Assembly: GCF_026151205.1 (NCBI RefSeq)
Contig: NC_087072.1
Location: 22,275,603-22,339,602 of the forward strand
Origin: Bolinopsis microptera
Lineage: Eukaryota; Ctenophora; Tentaculata; Lobata; Bolinopsidae
Direction of reading: 5' to 3'
DNA: 64,000 bases
Shown: positions 16,953 through 30,300 of the stretch, one piece after another
Layout: every line of letters starts with the position of its first letter
How positions within the stretch are numbered: the first letter of the stretch is position 1
Made by a program: the position numbers and the translations under genes
Notes under the pieces: generated by a model
Told to the model about the DNA's origin: nothing
What the model saw: the letters and a program-made list of their open reading frames with translations, nothing else
The model's database searches: none

Positions 16953-19900
16953 ATGGCGACCAGACCGCGAGGTTTTGGTCGGGGTCGAGGAAAGCGAATA
17001 AAGGACCCAAACGCCCCTCCTGGCACCCTCTTTTCAACACCACCTCCACTCTCCAAATCAGAGATAGATCAGAATCTTGAGAGAATCAACAATCTTCAGA
17101 GTAGCTACAGTGCGCAACCGTCCCATTTTACATCACCAAATGCGAGAGCAACGAACGGTAATAGTAGTAGTAGTTACGGAAACAGAGATAATATTCATAA
17201 CAATCCGAATGGTTGGGGTAATCCCAACGCTCACATGGACAGATTCATTGATCATGACACTGCCAACCCTCCACAAGATAGCTCAGATTGCTCAGAGACA
17301 ATGCGGGTACAGTGTCACAGAGTAGGCCGTATTATTGGGAGCCGTGGAGCCACAATAAACAGTATCCAAGATCAGTCGGGCGCTAAGATTGATATCGCAC
17401 GAGATGAGGTTGGTGATGAGAAAGAGGTAACTATCACTGGGTCACGTGACAGTGTCTCCAAAGCTAGAGAACTGATAAGTGAGATTCTTGGTGATGAGTC
17501 TGGCGGAGGTGGCAGATCGGGCAGGCCCTCTAACAATGATCCATCAGGAGGCTCTGTAGTTATCAGAGTTGCTGAAAACTCAGTGGGTCGCATTATTGGT
17601 AAATCCGGTGCCACTATCAATGAAATACGAGATGAGAGTGGTGCGACTATTGATATAGGTAAAGAGTCGTCAGGTTATGAGAAGGAGGTGACTCTGCGGG
17701 GACCTCCAGCTGCAATCGCAAAAGCAAGAGATCTCATCAGCAATATCGTGGCTATTATTGACGATGAGGAACCTCGGAGCACAGGTGTTATTGATTATAA
17801 TAAAACTATTGACTGGGGTCAGATTGCTGCCAACGAGGAAGCGTATAGGTTTGAGAAATGGGGCAGCCTCCCTCCTGTTCAGAAGAAGTTCTACACAGAG
17901 GACCCCCAAATATCCAGCTTATCAGAGGCACAAGTCCTGGAGATCCGAGCTAATAACATGGCAATAGAGGTGTCTCACTACGTACGAGAGCAAGACAAGG
18001 ATAACCCAGCCGCTTACCCTCCCATCGCTAAACCTATCCTAACATTTGAACACTGTTTTCAGAGATATCCTGATATTTTGAAAGAGATTTACAAACAGGG
18101 GTTCAAGGAGCCCAGCCCAATTCAGAAGCAAATGTGGCCTGTTCTGTTGTCTGGGCACGACTGTATCGGTGTTGCTCAGACGGGAACAGGGAAAACTCTA
18201 GCTTTTCTTCTCCCTGCTTTTATTCATATTGAGGCCCAGCCGAAACCTAGATCACAAAGAAAGGGTCCCACTGTCTTCTGTCTGGCTCCTACTAGAGAGT
18301 TGGCACTCCAGATTAAATGGGAGGTGAGTGATCGTTAATATTCATTTATTCTAGGATAAACTCTAATCAGATTCCACTGTTATTTAATTTCCTTGCATGA
18401 CATTGATCAAGTTAAAAAACTCCCTTTAAACTAGAATTTAATCATTGACTCGTTGTTCACAAAGTTCCTCCCGCAGGTAGATAAGTACACCTACCACGGT
18501 ATAAGTTCTGCATGTGTATACGGAGGAGGGAGTCGTTCAGAGCAAATACAGATGATAAAATCAGGAGTTGACATAGTAGTTGCCACACCGGGCAGGCTGA
18601 ACGACCTGATCGAGTCTAAACTTCTTATTCTGGACGAGTGTTCTTATCTTATCCTGGATGAGGCTGATAGGATGCTTGACATGGGCTTTGAACCTCAGAT
18701 CAAGAAGGTAAGAGAACTTTTAAAAATATACATAATGAGGAAGGGGGTCTAATTTATTTTTGTCTGATGAAGTGATAATTGAAATTGCTTCACTTACAGG
18801 TAATTTTTGCTGGGATGAAAAGTATCAAGGTCTACATATTTTTATCATCAATTTAATGTCGTCAGCAATCCAATAAAAGTATCTTATGTCTCTGACCCCA
18901 GGTGTTGTTAGATATCAGACCCGACCGTCACACAGTGATGACGTCAGCAACATGGCCCCCCGGCGTCAGACGTATTGCTCACGAGTACATGAACAACAGT
19001 ATCATTGTCAATGTTGGCACTCTAGATCTCAAGGCAGCGGTCACAGTCACTCAGCACATTGTGATGACTACCCTCGAGGAGAAACTGAATTTGTTGCAGG
19101 TTACCACTTGTTCGTTTTTAATTTGTGGGGGGGGGGGGGTCCAACTACATTTTTGTACATGGCCACCAGATTTTTACCAAATGTACATGTACAAAAATGT
19201 AAAAAATATGTTTTTTCCTGTTTGGCCACCAGATTTTTGCCAAATGTACATGAACAAAAAAATGTACAAAATATGTTTTTTCCTGTTCCGTTTCCAGGGA
19301 TTTCCGATTTTTGTACATTTTTTATGACCATTAATGTACATGGCCATCAGATTTTTGCCAAATGTACGCTAAATTAGTGTACAAAAATGTAGTTGGACCC
19401 CCCCCCCCCCCCCCCCCATTTGTTTCGGGTTTTGAGGTCATCTTTTCCTGCTTAATTGTTATTAGGACTTGTTTCCAAACTCCTGCTCCGACCAGATTAT
19501 TGCTGGTTAGGATCCTTAATGTTTGGTAGATAAACAGTGTCCGTTTGAGGGTTCTATTTTCTGTAGATCGAACTCATAGAGGGTACATGCATTTTATTTG
19601 TTGTAGTGATATCTGTCAGAATTACATTGGCAATAATCTAAAACTTGTTGCAGTATCTTCCATATCTTTGGACTAGGACTAATAAGATATATCGTATTTC
19701 AGGAGCTAATAGAAACACAGTTGGATCACCACCATGACAAGTGTCTTGTGTTCGTGGGGAGAAAGATAACTGCTGACTTCATATCAAGCGAATTTATCAC
19801 GAGGTTAGATTGAATAATTATTAACTTGAAGTTTCTGCCACAAGGCATTTGAAATAGGCTAGTTTTAAATTTAAACTCACAGACGCAAACTTTTAGAAAT

Positions 19901-20551
19901 GATGCAGTCTCTTACTTCTAAGTGGGTTGTTTGTTGCCCTGATCTGGTTTGTAATGATGCAGTCTCTTACTTCTAAGTGGGTTGTTTGTTGCCCTGATAT
20001 GGTTTGTAATGATACAGTCTCTTACTTCTAAGTGGGTTGTTTGTTGCCCTGATCTGGTTTGTAAGGCCCCGTTAAACTCACACAACACCCACAGGTACAT
20101 GAGACCCGAGTTCGCTGGTAGATGTATAAAAAGTGACGCTATCCACGGAGACCGGGATCAATCAGACCGGGAGGCAGCACTGGGGGGTTTCAAAGAGGGG
20201 GATATCTCCATTCTGATCGCTACAGACGTTGCCAGTCGTGGTCTGGACGTTAAAGGAATCACACATGTTGTAAACTATGACTTCCCCCGTGATATGGAGG
20301 ACTATGTGCACCGAGTGGGGAGGACTGGGAGAGCGGGGAGAGAGGGAACTGCTGTCAGTTTGTTTACTCGAGAGGACTGGAGGAAATCTTCCGAACTGAT
20401 AAAGATTCTAGAAGACTCTAATCAAGTGGTTCCGCCAGAGTTGAGAGTAATGAGTGAGAGGTGGGAAAAGAAGAGGATTCAGATGGACAGAGAGAAAGGG
20501 CGGGGTGGTGGCCGGGGGGGAGGAGGAGGTAATCGGCAGAGGTACCGATAA
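16953..20551 (+). CDS. DDX43: DDX43-like DEAD-box RNA helicase with two KH domains
   Basis: Exons: 16953-18323, 18477-18707, 18902-19099, 19703-19803, 20095-20551, phases consistent. An RG-rich N-terminus is followed by two KH domains (about residues 115-180, GSRG loop; 201-268, GKSG loop). The DDX43 linker ([15 protein letters not shown]) precedes the helicase core. Visible motifs are Q (PSPIQKQMW), I (AQTGTGKT), Ia (PTRELA), Ib (TPGRLND), II (LDEAD), III (SAT), V ([10 protein letters not shown]) and VI ([10 protein letters not shown]); the enzyme should be an active ATP-dependent RNA helicase. Human DDX43 has one KH domain; this gene has two. The tail is RGG-like. The first ATG of the exon is [13 protein letters not shown]. 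Introns hold a MITE and a 55-bp triplicate. Confidence 0.93.
19127..19417. mobile_element. MITE with poly-G/poly-C terminal inverted repeats
   Basis: About 291 bases bounded by a G run plus TCCAACTACATTTTTGTAC on the left and its complement plus a C run on the right, with the direct repeat ATTTGT on both sides (19121-19126 and 19418-19423) as a likely 6-bp target duplication. Inside are about three degenerate copies of a CCA(C/T)CAGATTTTTGCCAAATG block. It sits in a DDX43-like intron and has no coding capacity; open frames across it are accidental. Confidence 0.8.
19898..20062 (+). repeat. Three tandem copies of a 55-bp unit in a DDX43-like intron
   Basis: The unit starts AATGATGCAGTCTC and ends GATCTGGTTTGT; copies start at 19898, 19953 and 20008 and differ by only a few substitutions. 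It ends 33 bases before the last exon acceptor. Low divergence indicates recent expansion. Confidence 0.92.
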
Positions 20552-20925
20552 AAGGAAGAAACTTGTTTTATTGTTCAGTTTTAGAGCGGTTCTTGAGGGA
20601 ACTGCCATTTTCAGTTTTACAATTTGTTGTTGCAATTTGTAAATTAATTGTCTCAATTTTAATTTGTACAATTATCTTGTTTTTTATCAAACTGCTAATT
20701 GAAATCTTATATATTTGATTAATGTGAGAACAGTCCAGATATTGCACTTCACCACAATGTAAGATAATTTATTTAATTGTCGTGTGCAATGAGTTGAACA
20801 ATTTTATTTTATTTTTACTGAAATTCTAATTATCTTGAATTATGATTTAAAAGACAGAAAGAAGATCAAATGGAAGTTACACACAAAAGCCGCAGTATTT
20901 TGCCATGATGGTATAAGGACGTATA

Positions 20926-20931
20926 AATAAA
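20926..20931 (+). terminator. Candidate polyadenylation signal of the DDX43-like gene
   Basis: AATAAA about 375 bases after the stop codon. Assigned by position only. Confidence 0.45.
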
Positions 20932-21777
20932 GCTGGTAAAAGTTTTTATATCTGAGTTTCTCAATTAAATTATGGATGAAATTTTGGGAAATGTAGTATG
21001 TTTTATAGGAAATCCTGAGAGGTAGATTTGGAGTAATTTGCTCGGTAAATCATGGTTTCGATTTACACAATCAATTTTGGGGGCTCACTTTAAAACTCTC
21101 GATAAATCAGGGCTTTACTGTTATGTGTTACACTAAGGGGAATTCAAACCGTTTGATATTATTATCAAAAAGTTCAACTATCGAACATGCATTTTCAACG
21201 ACATAATTTGTTTAGATTCATTTTATGATGGTTCTTGTTTAATTACAAATTGTGCTATGACGTTATCTTAATTTCAATTGACTGCGGAGCTTGTGTAACA
21301 TTGATAAGACACTTTATTTTATAATCTAAATCATATTTTCCACTAAAACAAGGACTTGTTTTCTTTCTTGAGCAATGGGCAGGTTATAATTTCTGGATCA
21401 CCCGTATCTGGCGCCAATAATCCTTTTACCTGGTGACATTTTTCACTGCACCCAGTGAAGAGAGCAGCAATGATGAGGTCTACCGAAAATATACCTGACA
21501 TACCTTAGGGCCATTAAATTTGGTTACCACTGGGCCACGACGGGTTGTGAAGGATTGATATCGTTGATCAAGACTTTACTTGTCATACGTTGTATGACCC
21601 GCCGCGCACGAGTGCGCGGCCCCTGTATCGTAGAAACTTCTGAAACGACAATGGGGGTCACGACGTGATACAATGTACAAGTCATTTGTCATCAAAAGTA
21701 ATTAACCTCATGACACAGTTGCTCTCGTCCAATGAAATCGCTGCATTATTGATTTTGTAGTCAAGCTCTGCATACTT

Positions 21778-22680
21778 GACGGATGTTACTCGTCTAAATT
21801 TCTTCGAAGTAGCGCGCGCCGCTTTCTTCTCGACCTCATGCAATGTAAGATCACTGATCACATCTTTAACATTATATCAATGTCATGACCAAGCTGCAGT
21901 ATGAAGTAGGGCAAAAGAAACACATGAAACAACAACTTAGAATTAGATTTAGAATTGATTCGAGCATTCGATTTAATTGATTATTTAATTAATCGATAAC
22001 ACGAACTAGATAAACTGCTGCTTGATATTACAAGCTCTCCAAAATCTGAGAGTGATAGAAGTCCTACGAGAAATGGATCAACAATGAGCAGCAAGCGAAA
22101 TAACGAGCATACAACACGTACAATTAAACCTAGTGCGGAGCAATTGAAACATAGCTGTGATGGAGCCAATATATATTCTAGAACAATCCAAATTCTTCTA
22201 GAACGGACCCAACGCGTGAATATATATACCATGTGACAAAGTCGTCATCTCAGATGATTCAAATCTGACGTCGCAATTATTGGTTGGAATGTATCACGCG
22301 CCGCATCACTTGACACAGTTTTGGGCTTAATTGACGATGTCAATTCATCTCAGCTCGGCGCGGCACAGTAGCGCATTTCGCCACAAGGTTAGATCAACAT
22401 CGATTTCATTGGACAAAAGCAACTGTATTATGAAGTTTATTGCTTTTGTCGACAAATGACTAAAAATGGCAGCGTTATTGACCGAAAACCTGGTTCCGGC
22501 CTCCCCTGTCATGGGGGTTGGCGTGCCAGGTAACTAAGAGTAAGAGTCGACAGGTCGTTTACATATTTAACTTGACGAATGTTACTCGTCTAAATTTCTT
22601 CGAAGTAGCGCGCGCCGCTTTCTTCTCGAAATGGCCCGATGTGCGATGGCAAGTGCTACGAAGTAGCGCGCGCCGGGCCA
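21778..22680. repeat. Dispersed CpG-rich repeat family (copies A and B)
   Basis: A module of about 56 bases, GACG(G/A)ATGTTACTCGTC through TTCTTCGAAGTAGCGCGCGC to CTTTCTTCTCGA, occurs at 21778-21833 and 22573-22630, and in both orientations at 46716-46857. A second module (GATCATTAACATGACAATGG plus CCGGGCC) adjoins copy B and recurs at 46650. The high CpG content differs sharply from the surroundings. The class is unknown; a non-autonomous foldback element is my best guess. Confidence 0.75.
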
Positions 22681-24393
22681 GATCATTAACATGACAATGG
22701 TCAAATATTTAACGTAATCAGCTGAAGGGGGTTTCCAAATGATTACGCTAGCAGCTAGTGTAATTTGGACACAATAGCTATGTGTAAAATTCTGATTACG
22801 GAATAGAAGGGGTGGGGGGTAAAAATGTTCCAAAAAATTATTACGTAATATGTGAACAACCCCCTAGCGACCCGCGCATGGGGCTTGGGCCGCGCTTGCT
22901 ACACGTTGTATACCGGTGCGCGCTCAAAAGGGGCTACAGCGTGTGTCAAGGTCACGCTAAGCTTCGAAGGCGTGGCACCCTTTTCACGTTGCATCCGAGC
23001 ATAGGCCATACTATCAAAAAAAAAATCGAGCAATAGACTAGCAAGCTCAGTAAGAACAACTTTAAATCTTAAAATCGAGCGTCAGCAAAACGTCATCTTT
23101 CAAAAATACAATACAAACAACAAACAACAAACAAGCAAATTTTTCATGCAGTTTACATGATTACAATAGTTTGGTGCCTTTCAAATGTACATGTGTGATG
23201 TGATTTTAAAGTAGGTGTATCGGTCTTTTCAAGTTTTGAATATTGAATCTATAAATTGTGGCTACAAAACTCGATATTGGCTTGTTTTTCCACCTCAACG
23301 TCAGCGAAAGCTGTAATAAAATGAATCTATAAATCCGAACATTTAAAAATTAATTTCAAATACAACTTATGGATTGAAGAGCTTTACCGTCTCCACACGA
23401 TTTTTTTAATACTTGAGGTCTCTCTAGGTTATAAATTTTTTTTTACTTTCAACTTTGAATCTTCAGTTTTAAGACACTATTTTTGTAAAGAACTACACTA
23501 CTATGCTATATAATTTATCTGTAGTGTCTTTTGGTTTTCTTAAACGCATACGATATTATGTATTATTTAACTTTTGCTTTATTAACTGATACTAAAAGTA
23601 CAGAATTAGATAACGGCACATATATTGCTCTAAGGGGAACCTTACAAGTCATTTTGTATCGACCGCAGACTGGTATAATATCATATGCAGGTAGGGCCCC
23701 CTAAAAATACAATAAACTGTATTCTGATAAGTGGGAAACGAACTAGTAAAATTGTTAACACAGGAGTGTTCGACAATAAAAGCCAAAGGATAAGTTTTGC
23801 CCAAGTTTTGAGAGCTTTTGGTAATAGATAGGAACAGATTTTGAACTTGACAAAGAAAAGTTAAAATATTTAACAGATCAGGTTTTTGGTCATTTTCTAA
23901 CATTTGAGGGATCATTCACATATTCACTTTTAACCATGAGTATGTATCCCTGTGGTTCACTAAAAATACTTAAAGTTTCTTACACATATTTGTAACACAT
24001 CGACTGTTGATCGTGCTGGGGACTTCATCTTGTCCTTGAGAGGTCTCACTGTCCAATGTGGAGTTGGCAGCATGGTAATGTCTACTTTAGTAAATTTAGC
24101 CAAATACCAATTCCATCCGGTCAAAGACAAAGAATATTCTTATCTTATCTGTTGAAACAATGTATCTTTGGCTATTTCACATGAAAAAACTGCATCCATG
24201 AAACACAATGTAATAAAATCAAAAGTGTAAGCTGATATCTCGATGGTGTGTTCGTTATCAAATACCATTTTTTTCCATGAGATTTGATTCGATTCTATCA
24301 ACCAGCTGTAATTTGACTAATTGATATTTTTATCGTTAGTCAAGAACTGGGTATGGTTACTTAAACGAGGCTGTGAAACAATCTATATGAAGA

Positions 24394-27300
24394 ATGGATC
24401 CTTCAGAAGAAATCATTGATGAATACTTTGAATACTTAGCAGATAGAGATGTCTACAGGTTTGAAACTGTTTACTACTTGTTGATTAGTATAGTAATTCA
24501 TGCCTTAACAGTCTATTGATTCTACATTGATTCTAGTTCTTTGGCATCTGCTTTTATAAACAGTAACTAAAATATAATGTTATAGGGCTCCGACTGTTCT
24601 ATCCTGGCTAACAGATTACATAGATACAAAGAATGAAAACGCAGTAAGTTTTGAAAAACTGAATAATAAGAAGAACAAATATCAAATTATCACACATAAT
24701 AGTAATTGTAAGTAACAAAAGTACAGATCACCAATTGATTCAATTGTTCATGCTTCGCAGTTAAAAAGCAACCAAAGTTGTTCATCAAAATATTTGATTT
24801 AATGACAAAAATTCAAGAAAAAAAATCAATCAAAGAGTATAATTATATTGTATGTTTAATCTTGAAGATTACACCAAATGGGCATTATATTTTATGAATT
24901 GTTTTACATCTTTTTATTCTGTAAAATGTGCTAAAATTAAATTTCTTGTTTCATTGAATTTCTTGTTTCATTGATTATGAATCACTAGTTTCAAAAAGTA
25001 ATACAATTTTATTTTCAGATATACAAATTGCTTCAACACAGTTTGGCTAGTGAAGCTGTAGCAGGCCTTGTCGACCTACTTGAATTCGATGATAAGAGGT
25101 GAGCCATTACAATTGGTGCATATGGTTAGTACATTATTGAATGAATTTAAAAATACTTCTTGAATTACATCAAATTGTTCGAATCACCTATGACCGAACC
25201 TAAAATTGATATCTTCTTCAATTATTCATTTTCTGATTTCTAAAATATGTTTAAGAAGCTCACTTGCCAGGGGTCTTTCTGCAGGATCATACATCAAGCA
25301 TATCGTCAAAACTTCTTGTAAATCAGCCCCAACAAATTGTGGAATTTCAGGAATTTTCTTACTTCTTGCTAGCTTCCACATGTATTTAAATGGCTCATCA
25401 TTCATGAATGGAGGTTCATTGTAGATCATTTCCAGCATGGTGATCCCTAAACTCCACACGTCAACAGGAAAGCCACACTCTTCAGTGTTCATCACCTCAG
25501 GGGCGCGCCAATAAGCATTACCAACATCGGGCGTATAATCCCCAGCAGTTCGCACAACTGCCTCTAGTTTCTTCGACAGTCCAAAGTCGGCAAGTTTGGC
25601 CGTCTCCGTTGAGGATATCAACACGTTCGGAGACCGAAGATCACGATGGACGATCTTTTGTTGATGAAGATACTCCAGCCCACATGCCATTTCCAAAGTA
25701 AACTTCAATATTAATCGTTCCGGTAACACTGGCCGGGTTTGTTGATCAGTTACAGTCAGCTGTCTTGCTTGGATCTCCAGCTTGCTTTTCAGTGACCCTA
25801 GCAGCATGTACTCCTGGATAATGTACCAGTTGCTCTGTTCCAAACCTACACACCCCACGTACTGAACTATGTTGTTGTGGCTCGTCAGCTGACTGTTGAT
25901 ATTTATCTGAAATTAATGTCAGTTAGATTAAATTGATACATTTTGTACCGTGAAATAACTTAAAATATTACTTGTAAGGCGATAGTGTCACTGTCAAGTG
26001 CCATTGTAAACATGGCAGAGAACAAAATTTTAAACTGAGAAAAACACCCACCTCCTTTTTGACGTCTTCAATGGTACTTCTAACCCGTCCATGAGCTACA
26101 AGTTGGATGTGTTTCAAGGCCACTGAACAACCAATAAGTTCATCTGTGTACTTGTAAACTTTACCGTAGTAACCTCCCCCAATAGAAGGCATTCTCATAG
26201 GGTTGAGAAGTTGTGTTACCGGGATTGAGATGGTGGGGATAGAAGGAATGTGGTTCAGAGGAAGTCTGATGGCCTCTCCTGTCACCGGCTCAGCCACATC
26301 TACTGAGGTGTACACAGTGATGGAAATTGTCCGGTTGAATGTCACTGAAGTAGGTCTAGGCGGCCCAACTTGTGGTCTTCTGGGTTGTGGTGATCGGTGG
26401 ACTGGTCTAATGGTGGCTTGTTCAACATCATCTGCTTGCTGAATGGTCAGGTTCCTGGATACACTGACTTTGTTGGTAAAGACCACTGTTTCGGTTAGCG
26501 TCTGGAAAACTGTTCTTTGTACCGACTTTGAGTTTACCACGAAGATAACCGGGTTGTATGCCGCTAGCAGTGACTGCATTAAAACATCAGCTGCAAACAA
26601 CAGATAGGTCATGTTATAAGGCAACCCTGGATTGCCATGGTCCCGGAAATTGGTTGCAAAGTCTATAAAGTCTGTGACTAAATCTTTGACAAGCGATAGA
26701 ATTAAGCAAAAGCAATTCCCAAGTATGAGCAGACACATACTAAAACACAACCTCTTTAGATTGTGGGATCGTAGTATGTCCATCTTGACAAGGTTTACCC
26801 ACCCAACTACAGCAAAGAAGATGTGGAAAAATAATAGGAGTGACTTTGATCCGAACAGAATCCATTTTTGGGCCTGGAAGTTCATGGAGCTGTTTTTAGC
26901 ACGGTAGACGTCAAGTTGAATTGGACTGAACCAAAAATAGTCGTTTTTGTTAAAATCAATTCCTGTTGTACTGAACATTTCTAAGGCAAATACCATTGTG
27001 AATAGAACAATTGTTATCACGAAGAAAGCCACTCTCGCACGATATCTGAGATTTGGTCCGTAAATCATTCTGTTGATAGTGTAGCCCAGGACGTTGGCGT
27101 AATTCAGCACAGATACAACAAAAGTTAGTATCAGGGACACCATGAACAGTCCAAACATGATAATATTGAAAATATCAAGAATTCTTTCATGTTTAGAACA
27201 ACTGCAACTGCACAATTCCTCTTGTTCGTCTCTCAGCAAAACAACAGCTATGTAGATGGATCTGGCGTTGTAGAGCAAGTCCGCGATAGCTCTGATAACA

Positions 27301-30300
27301 GTTATATACTGTCTTGCTAGGAACTCTGAGAAGGGAGCTGATTGGCTCTTGCTGTAGTAGAGAAACACACTGAAGTTACCCAGAACTGAGACCAGAGCTG
27401 CGACTACAAGCACACAGGCTAGAGCAGTGTTCATAACGCTGTCAAACTCTGTTCCGATGTGAAGTTCAAAGTTACAGTTGGAGATAGCAGAGGGGTCAGA
27501 TGCGTTGTTATCTCCGAAAATAGTCATTTTTAAAGAAAGGGGCGGCTACTCGAGAGTATAGAACGAAATGGACTGTTGAGAACGGAGAATGAGAACTTTA
27601 ATAACACATGTGATCACAGTGTCATGGTAATTTGACCTCAAAAAGGTGACTTTTGTTATGCGATATCTGCATTACATTGAAGACTTGATGGTTGCTTACT
27701 CGTGAGCACAATATTATCACCTTCAATATCACATTACTTCAATGAACCATATTCTTAACCTGAGTAGGGACTAGGGAGACTAAAATACTTTTTCTAAAAT
27801 TTACGAATTTTTTAGTGTTTTCTCTGTGATAAATAAATTGACATCATGGTGTGAGATTATATCAATTCTAAAGAATCAGGTACTGATTCTGCAGCTGCTA
27901 CACCTGATTTTGCACCTGCTGCACCTGCTGCACCTGCTGCACCTGCTGCACCTGATTCTGTACCTGCTGCACCTGATTTGCACCTGCTGCACCTGATTCT
28001 GCACCTGATTCTGCACCTGCTGCACCTGATTCTGCACATGCTGCACCTGATTCTGCACATGCTGCACCTGATTCTGCACCTGCTGCACCTGCTGCACCTG
28101 ATTCTGCACCTGCTGCATGACTTCACATTGTAGCAGTCCGCCACAATATAACTCCAGAGTGCTAGCTAATTATCAAATTGACAGATCTTCATACTGTTTT
28201 TCTACCTTGAAAGACTATGAGTCCGTTAAATAGAGATGTTGTCTAATTTTGGATGTTATTGGCAGCAAATCCCAATCTGTAAATATATAATACATTATAG
28301 GCTCACCTCTAGAGAATAATTACATATACGTATAAGATAATCATCCGCTCTATCCGTAATTACAGCCGCTATAAGTTCAAAGTGGCAAATGACAGTGTAT
28401 GCTCGATGGTAACCAAGATATTGTTGTTGTTTATCAGCATGCTTGATGGGTCGGCATATGAACACTGAACAGGGGATAATCACCTGCAGTAAAGTTCACT
28501 TTACCCTAAAGTCATTGCTGCTAGACCATTTTTATGATGTTGGATAGTAATTTCCAGGCCGTTGGGAGAAATGAGTCTGTAATCTTAAGAATTTCCGTAG
28601 TCCTGCAGTCAGAGCTATATTAAGTAGAGGGTAGCTCAGTTGCTACATTTTGTAACTCTTTAGGAAGAGTCTTCTGTGAATTTACGGTAATTATTTTTAC
28701 TTAGTCCTTGCTGAAAACGATTAGGTGCATGCTTATCAGGAGACTGAAAAGTGAGAGACAATTTTCAGGAAGATCTGTACTTTTCTAGAGTATGCAAAAC
28801 TGTTTGTCGTTTTCCTTGCTCATTAAGTTTGAATCGCAATGCTCAATGCACCGTTTAAGTATCCTAAAGCAAGGTCTTCATCATACGAATTAAAGTGAGT
28901 TTGTTAAGGTATAAGTAAATGAATAATTATATTATGTTGATAATTAAATGTTAATAATAATATATTATGATACTTACAATGGCTATTATTATATTTACGG
29001 TGAGCCGACAGAGGCAGCAAATGTATCAGGGCGTCCTAGTGGCGCCTTTAGCGGCATCTGTTGACACAAATTGCGACATTTTCGTCATCAGGTTCATAAC
29101 AGATTTCAGTCTTGATGGCGTTATTTGCTTCATCGGTACCACTTTAGTTTACGCCCATGTTTCATGGGAGAGAATGTTGATGATAATAATACAATATTGT
29201 TTGTTTTTGAACTTTTTACGTAAAGATATCATAGTTTAATTCACAACATAATGAACAGCATTTTTGGAGTTTTCACTGGGTCCGGGAAAATGTAAAATAT
29301 TGAGGCGCTTTTTTAAAACATTAGCCAAATGTGCCACAAAGTTGCTAATTACAACTGAAATTCGCTGTAATAATTATGCAGAGACATCTGTGGGTTTATT
29401 CCTTATCATATTATGTATCATATCTAATGTGCCGTAGAGGCAGCTCCAAGACAGGTAACCGATAGCTAATGTACTAAGCCACCTGCTGTTGAAAGTAATC
29501 TCTTCCTCATTCTGTTGGTACATTTTTTGTGTTAAATGGAGCCAAACTTAGTATCATATTGCAGGCTTTACTAAAAGCTACATTCTGAAATATATCTCCC
29601 TAAAAATAGGAGCCTTAAAAACAGGGGCCCTAAAAACAGGGGCCCTAAAAGTTAGCCCTCCAAATTAGCCCTCCAATAGCTCCTAAATAACTATAATTGT
29701 AGATCATTTCCTCCTCCTCCTCCTGGTTTGTTCGCTCAGCCCCTTGTAATATATCACTAGGCAACGCTGAGAACTGCAGGAGTTGTGCTAGCGTTGCTAG
29801 GCAACATCACTTATCCCTAAGTTTACCGCTCCACCCCTAAAGAGATAATGTTTTTGGGTTAGGACGATGACACGTAAATATTTGTGATATTGTGCCAGAT
29901 ATTTGAGATATCCTGACCGGAATTCTACCAATTTTGTTGTATGCACAGTGGAAGGCATGTAATGGATTCATGTTACTCCAATATGATGTCATGAGCTGTA
30001 CAGTGTGTATTAAATCGTGCAGATAAGAAGTATTCTGTAACTGTGTACATGAACTAATGATGAACCAGAGGTTGTTGTATGTGATATACGTAAGAAGTAT
30101 TCTGTAACTGTGTATATGAACTAATGATGAACCAGAGCTTGTTGTATGTGATATGAGTAAGAAGTATACTGTAACTGTGAACTAATGATGAACCAGAGCT
30201 TGTTGTATGTTATATGAGTAATCGAATCATAAAACAATGACGTTGAGGAAGGTGAATGTGATATTTACTGTTGACTGGTTCTGTCTTAAGCCCCTAATTC

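Larger units (their letters stand above)
20552..24393. other. Intergenic region with CpG-rich foldback repeats
   Basis: No gene is convincing. From about 21400 to 23040 the sequence becomes CpG-rich and contains hairpins (for example CCGCGCACGAGTGCGCGG near 21603) and repeat modules that recur at 46-47.5 kb. The remainder is AT-rich. Short open frames here have no recognisable content. Confidence 0.6.

Noticed and set aside
19101-19377. Frames across the DDX43-like intron
   Set aside because: They run through the miniature element with G/C ends; exon 3 ends at a good donor at 19099/19100.
27857-28144. Gln/Cys-rich antisense frames
   Set aside because: They reflect the trinucleotide-register repeat; there is no start context, domain or splice partner.
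28625-28700. tRNA-like stretch GTAGCTCAGTTG
   Set aside because: It resembles a D-arm, but no acceptor stem, anticodon arm or T-arm with GTTCRA follows.
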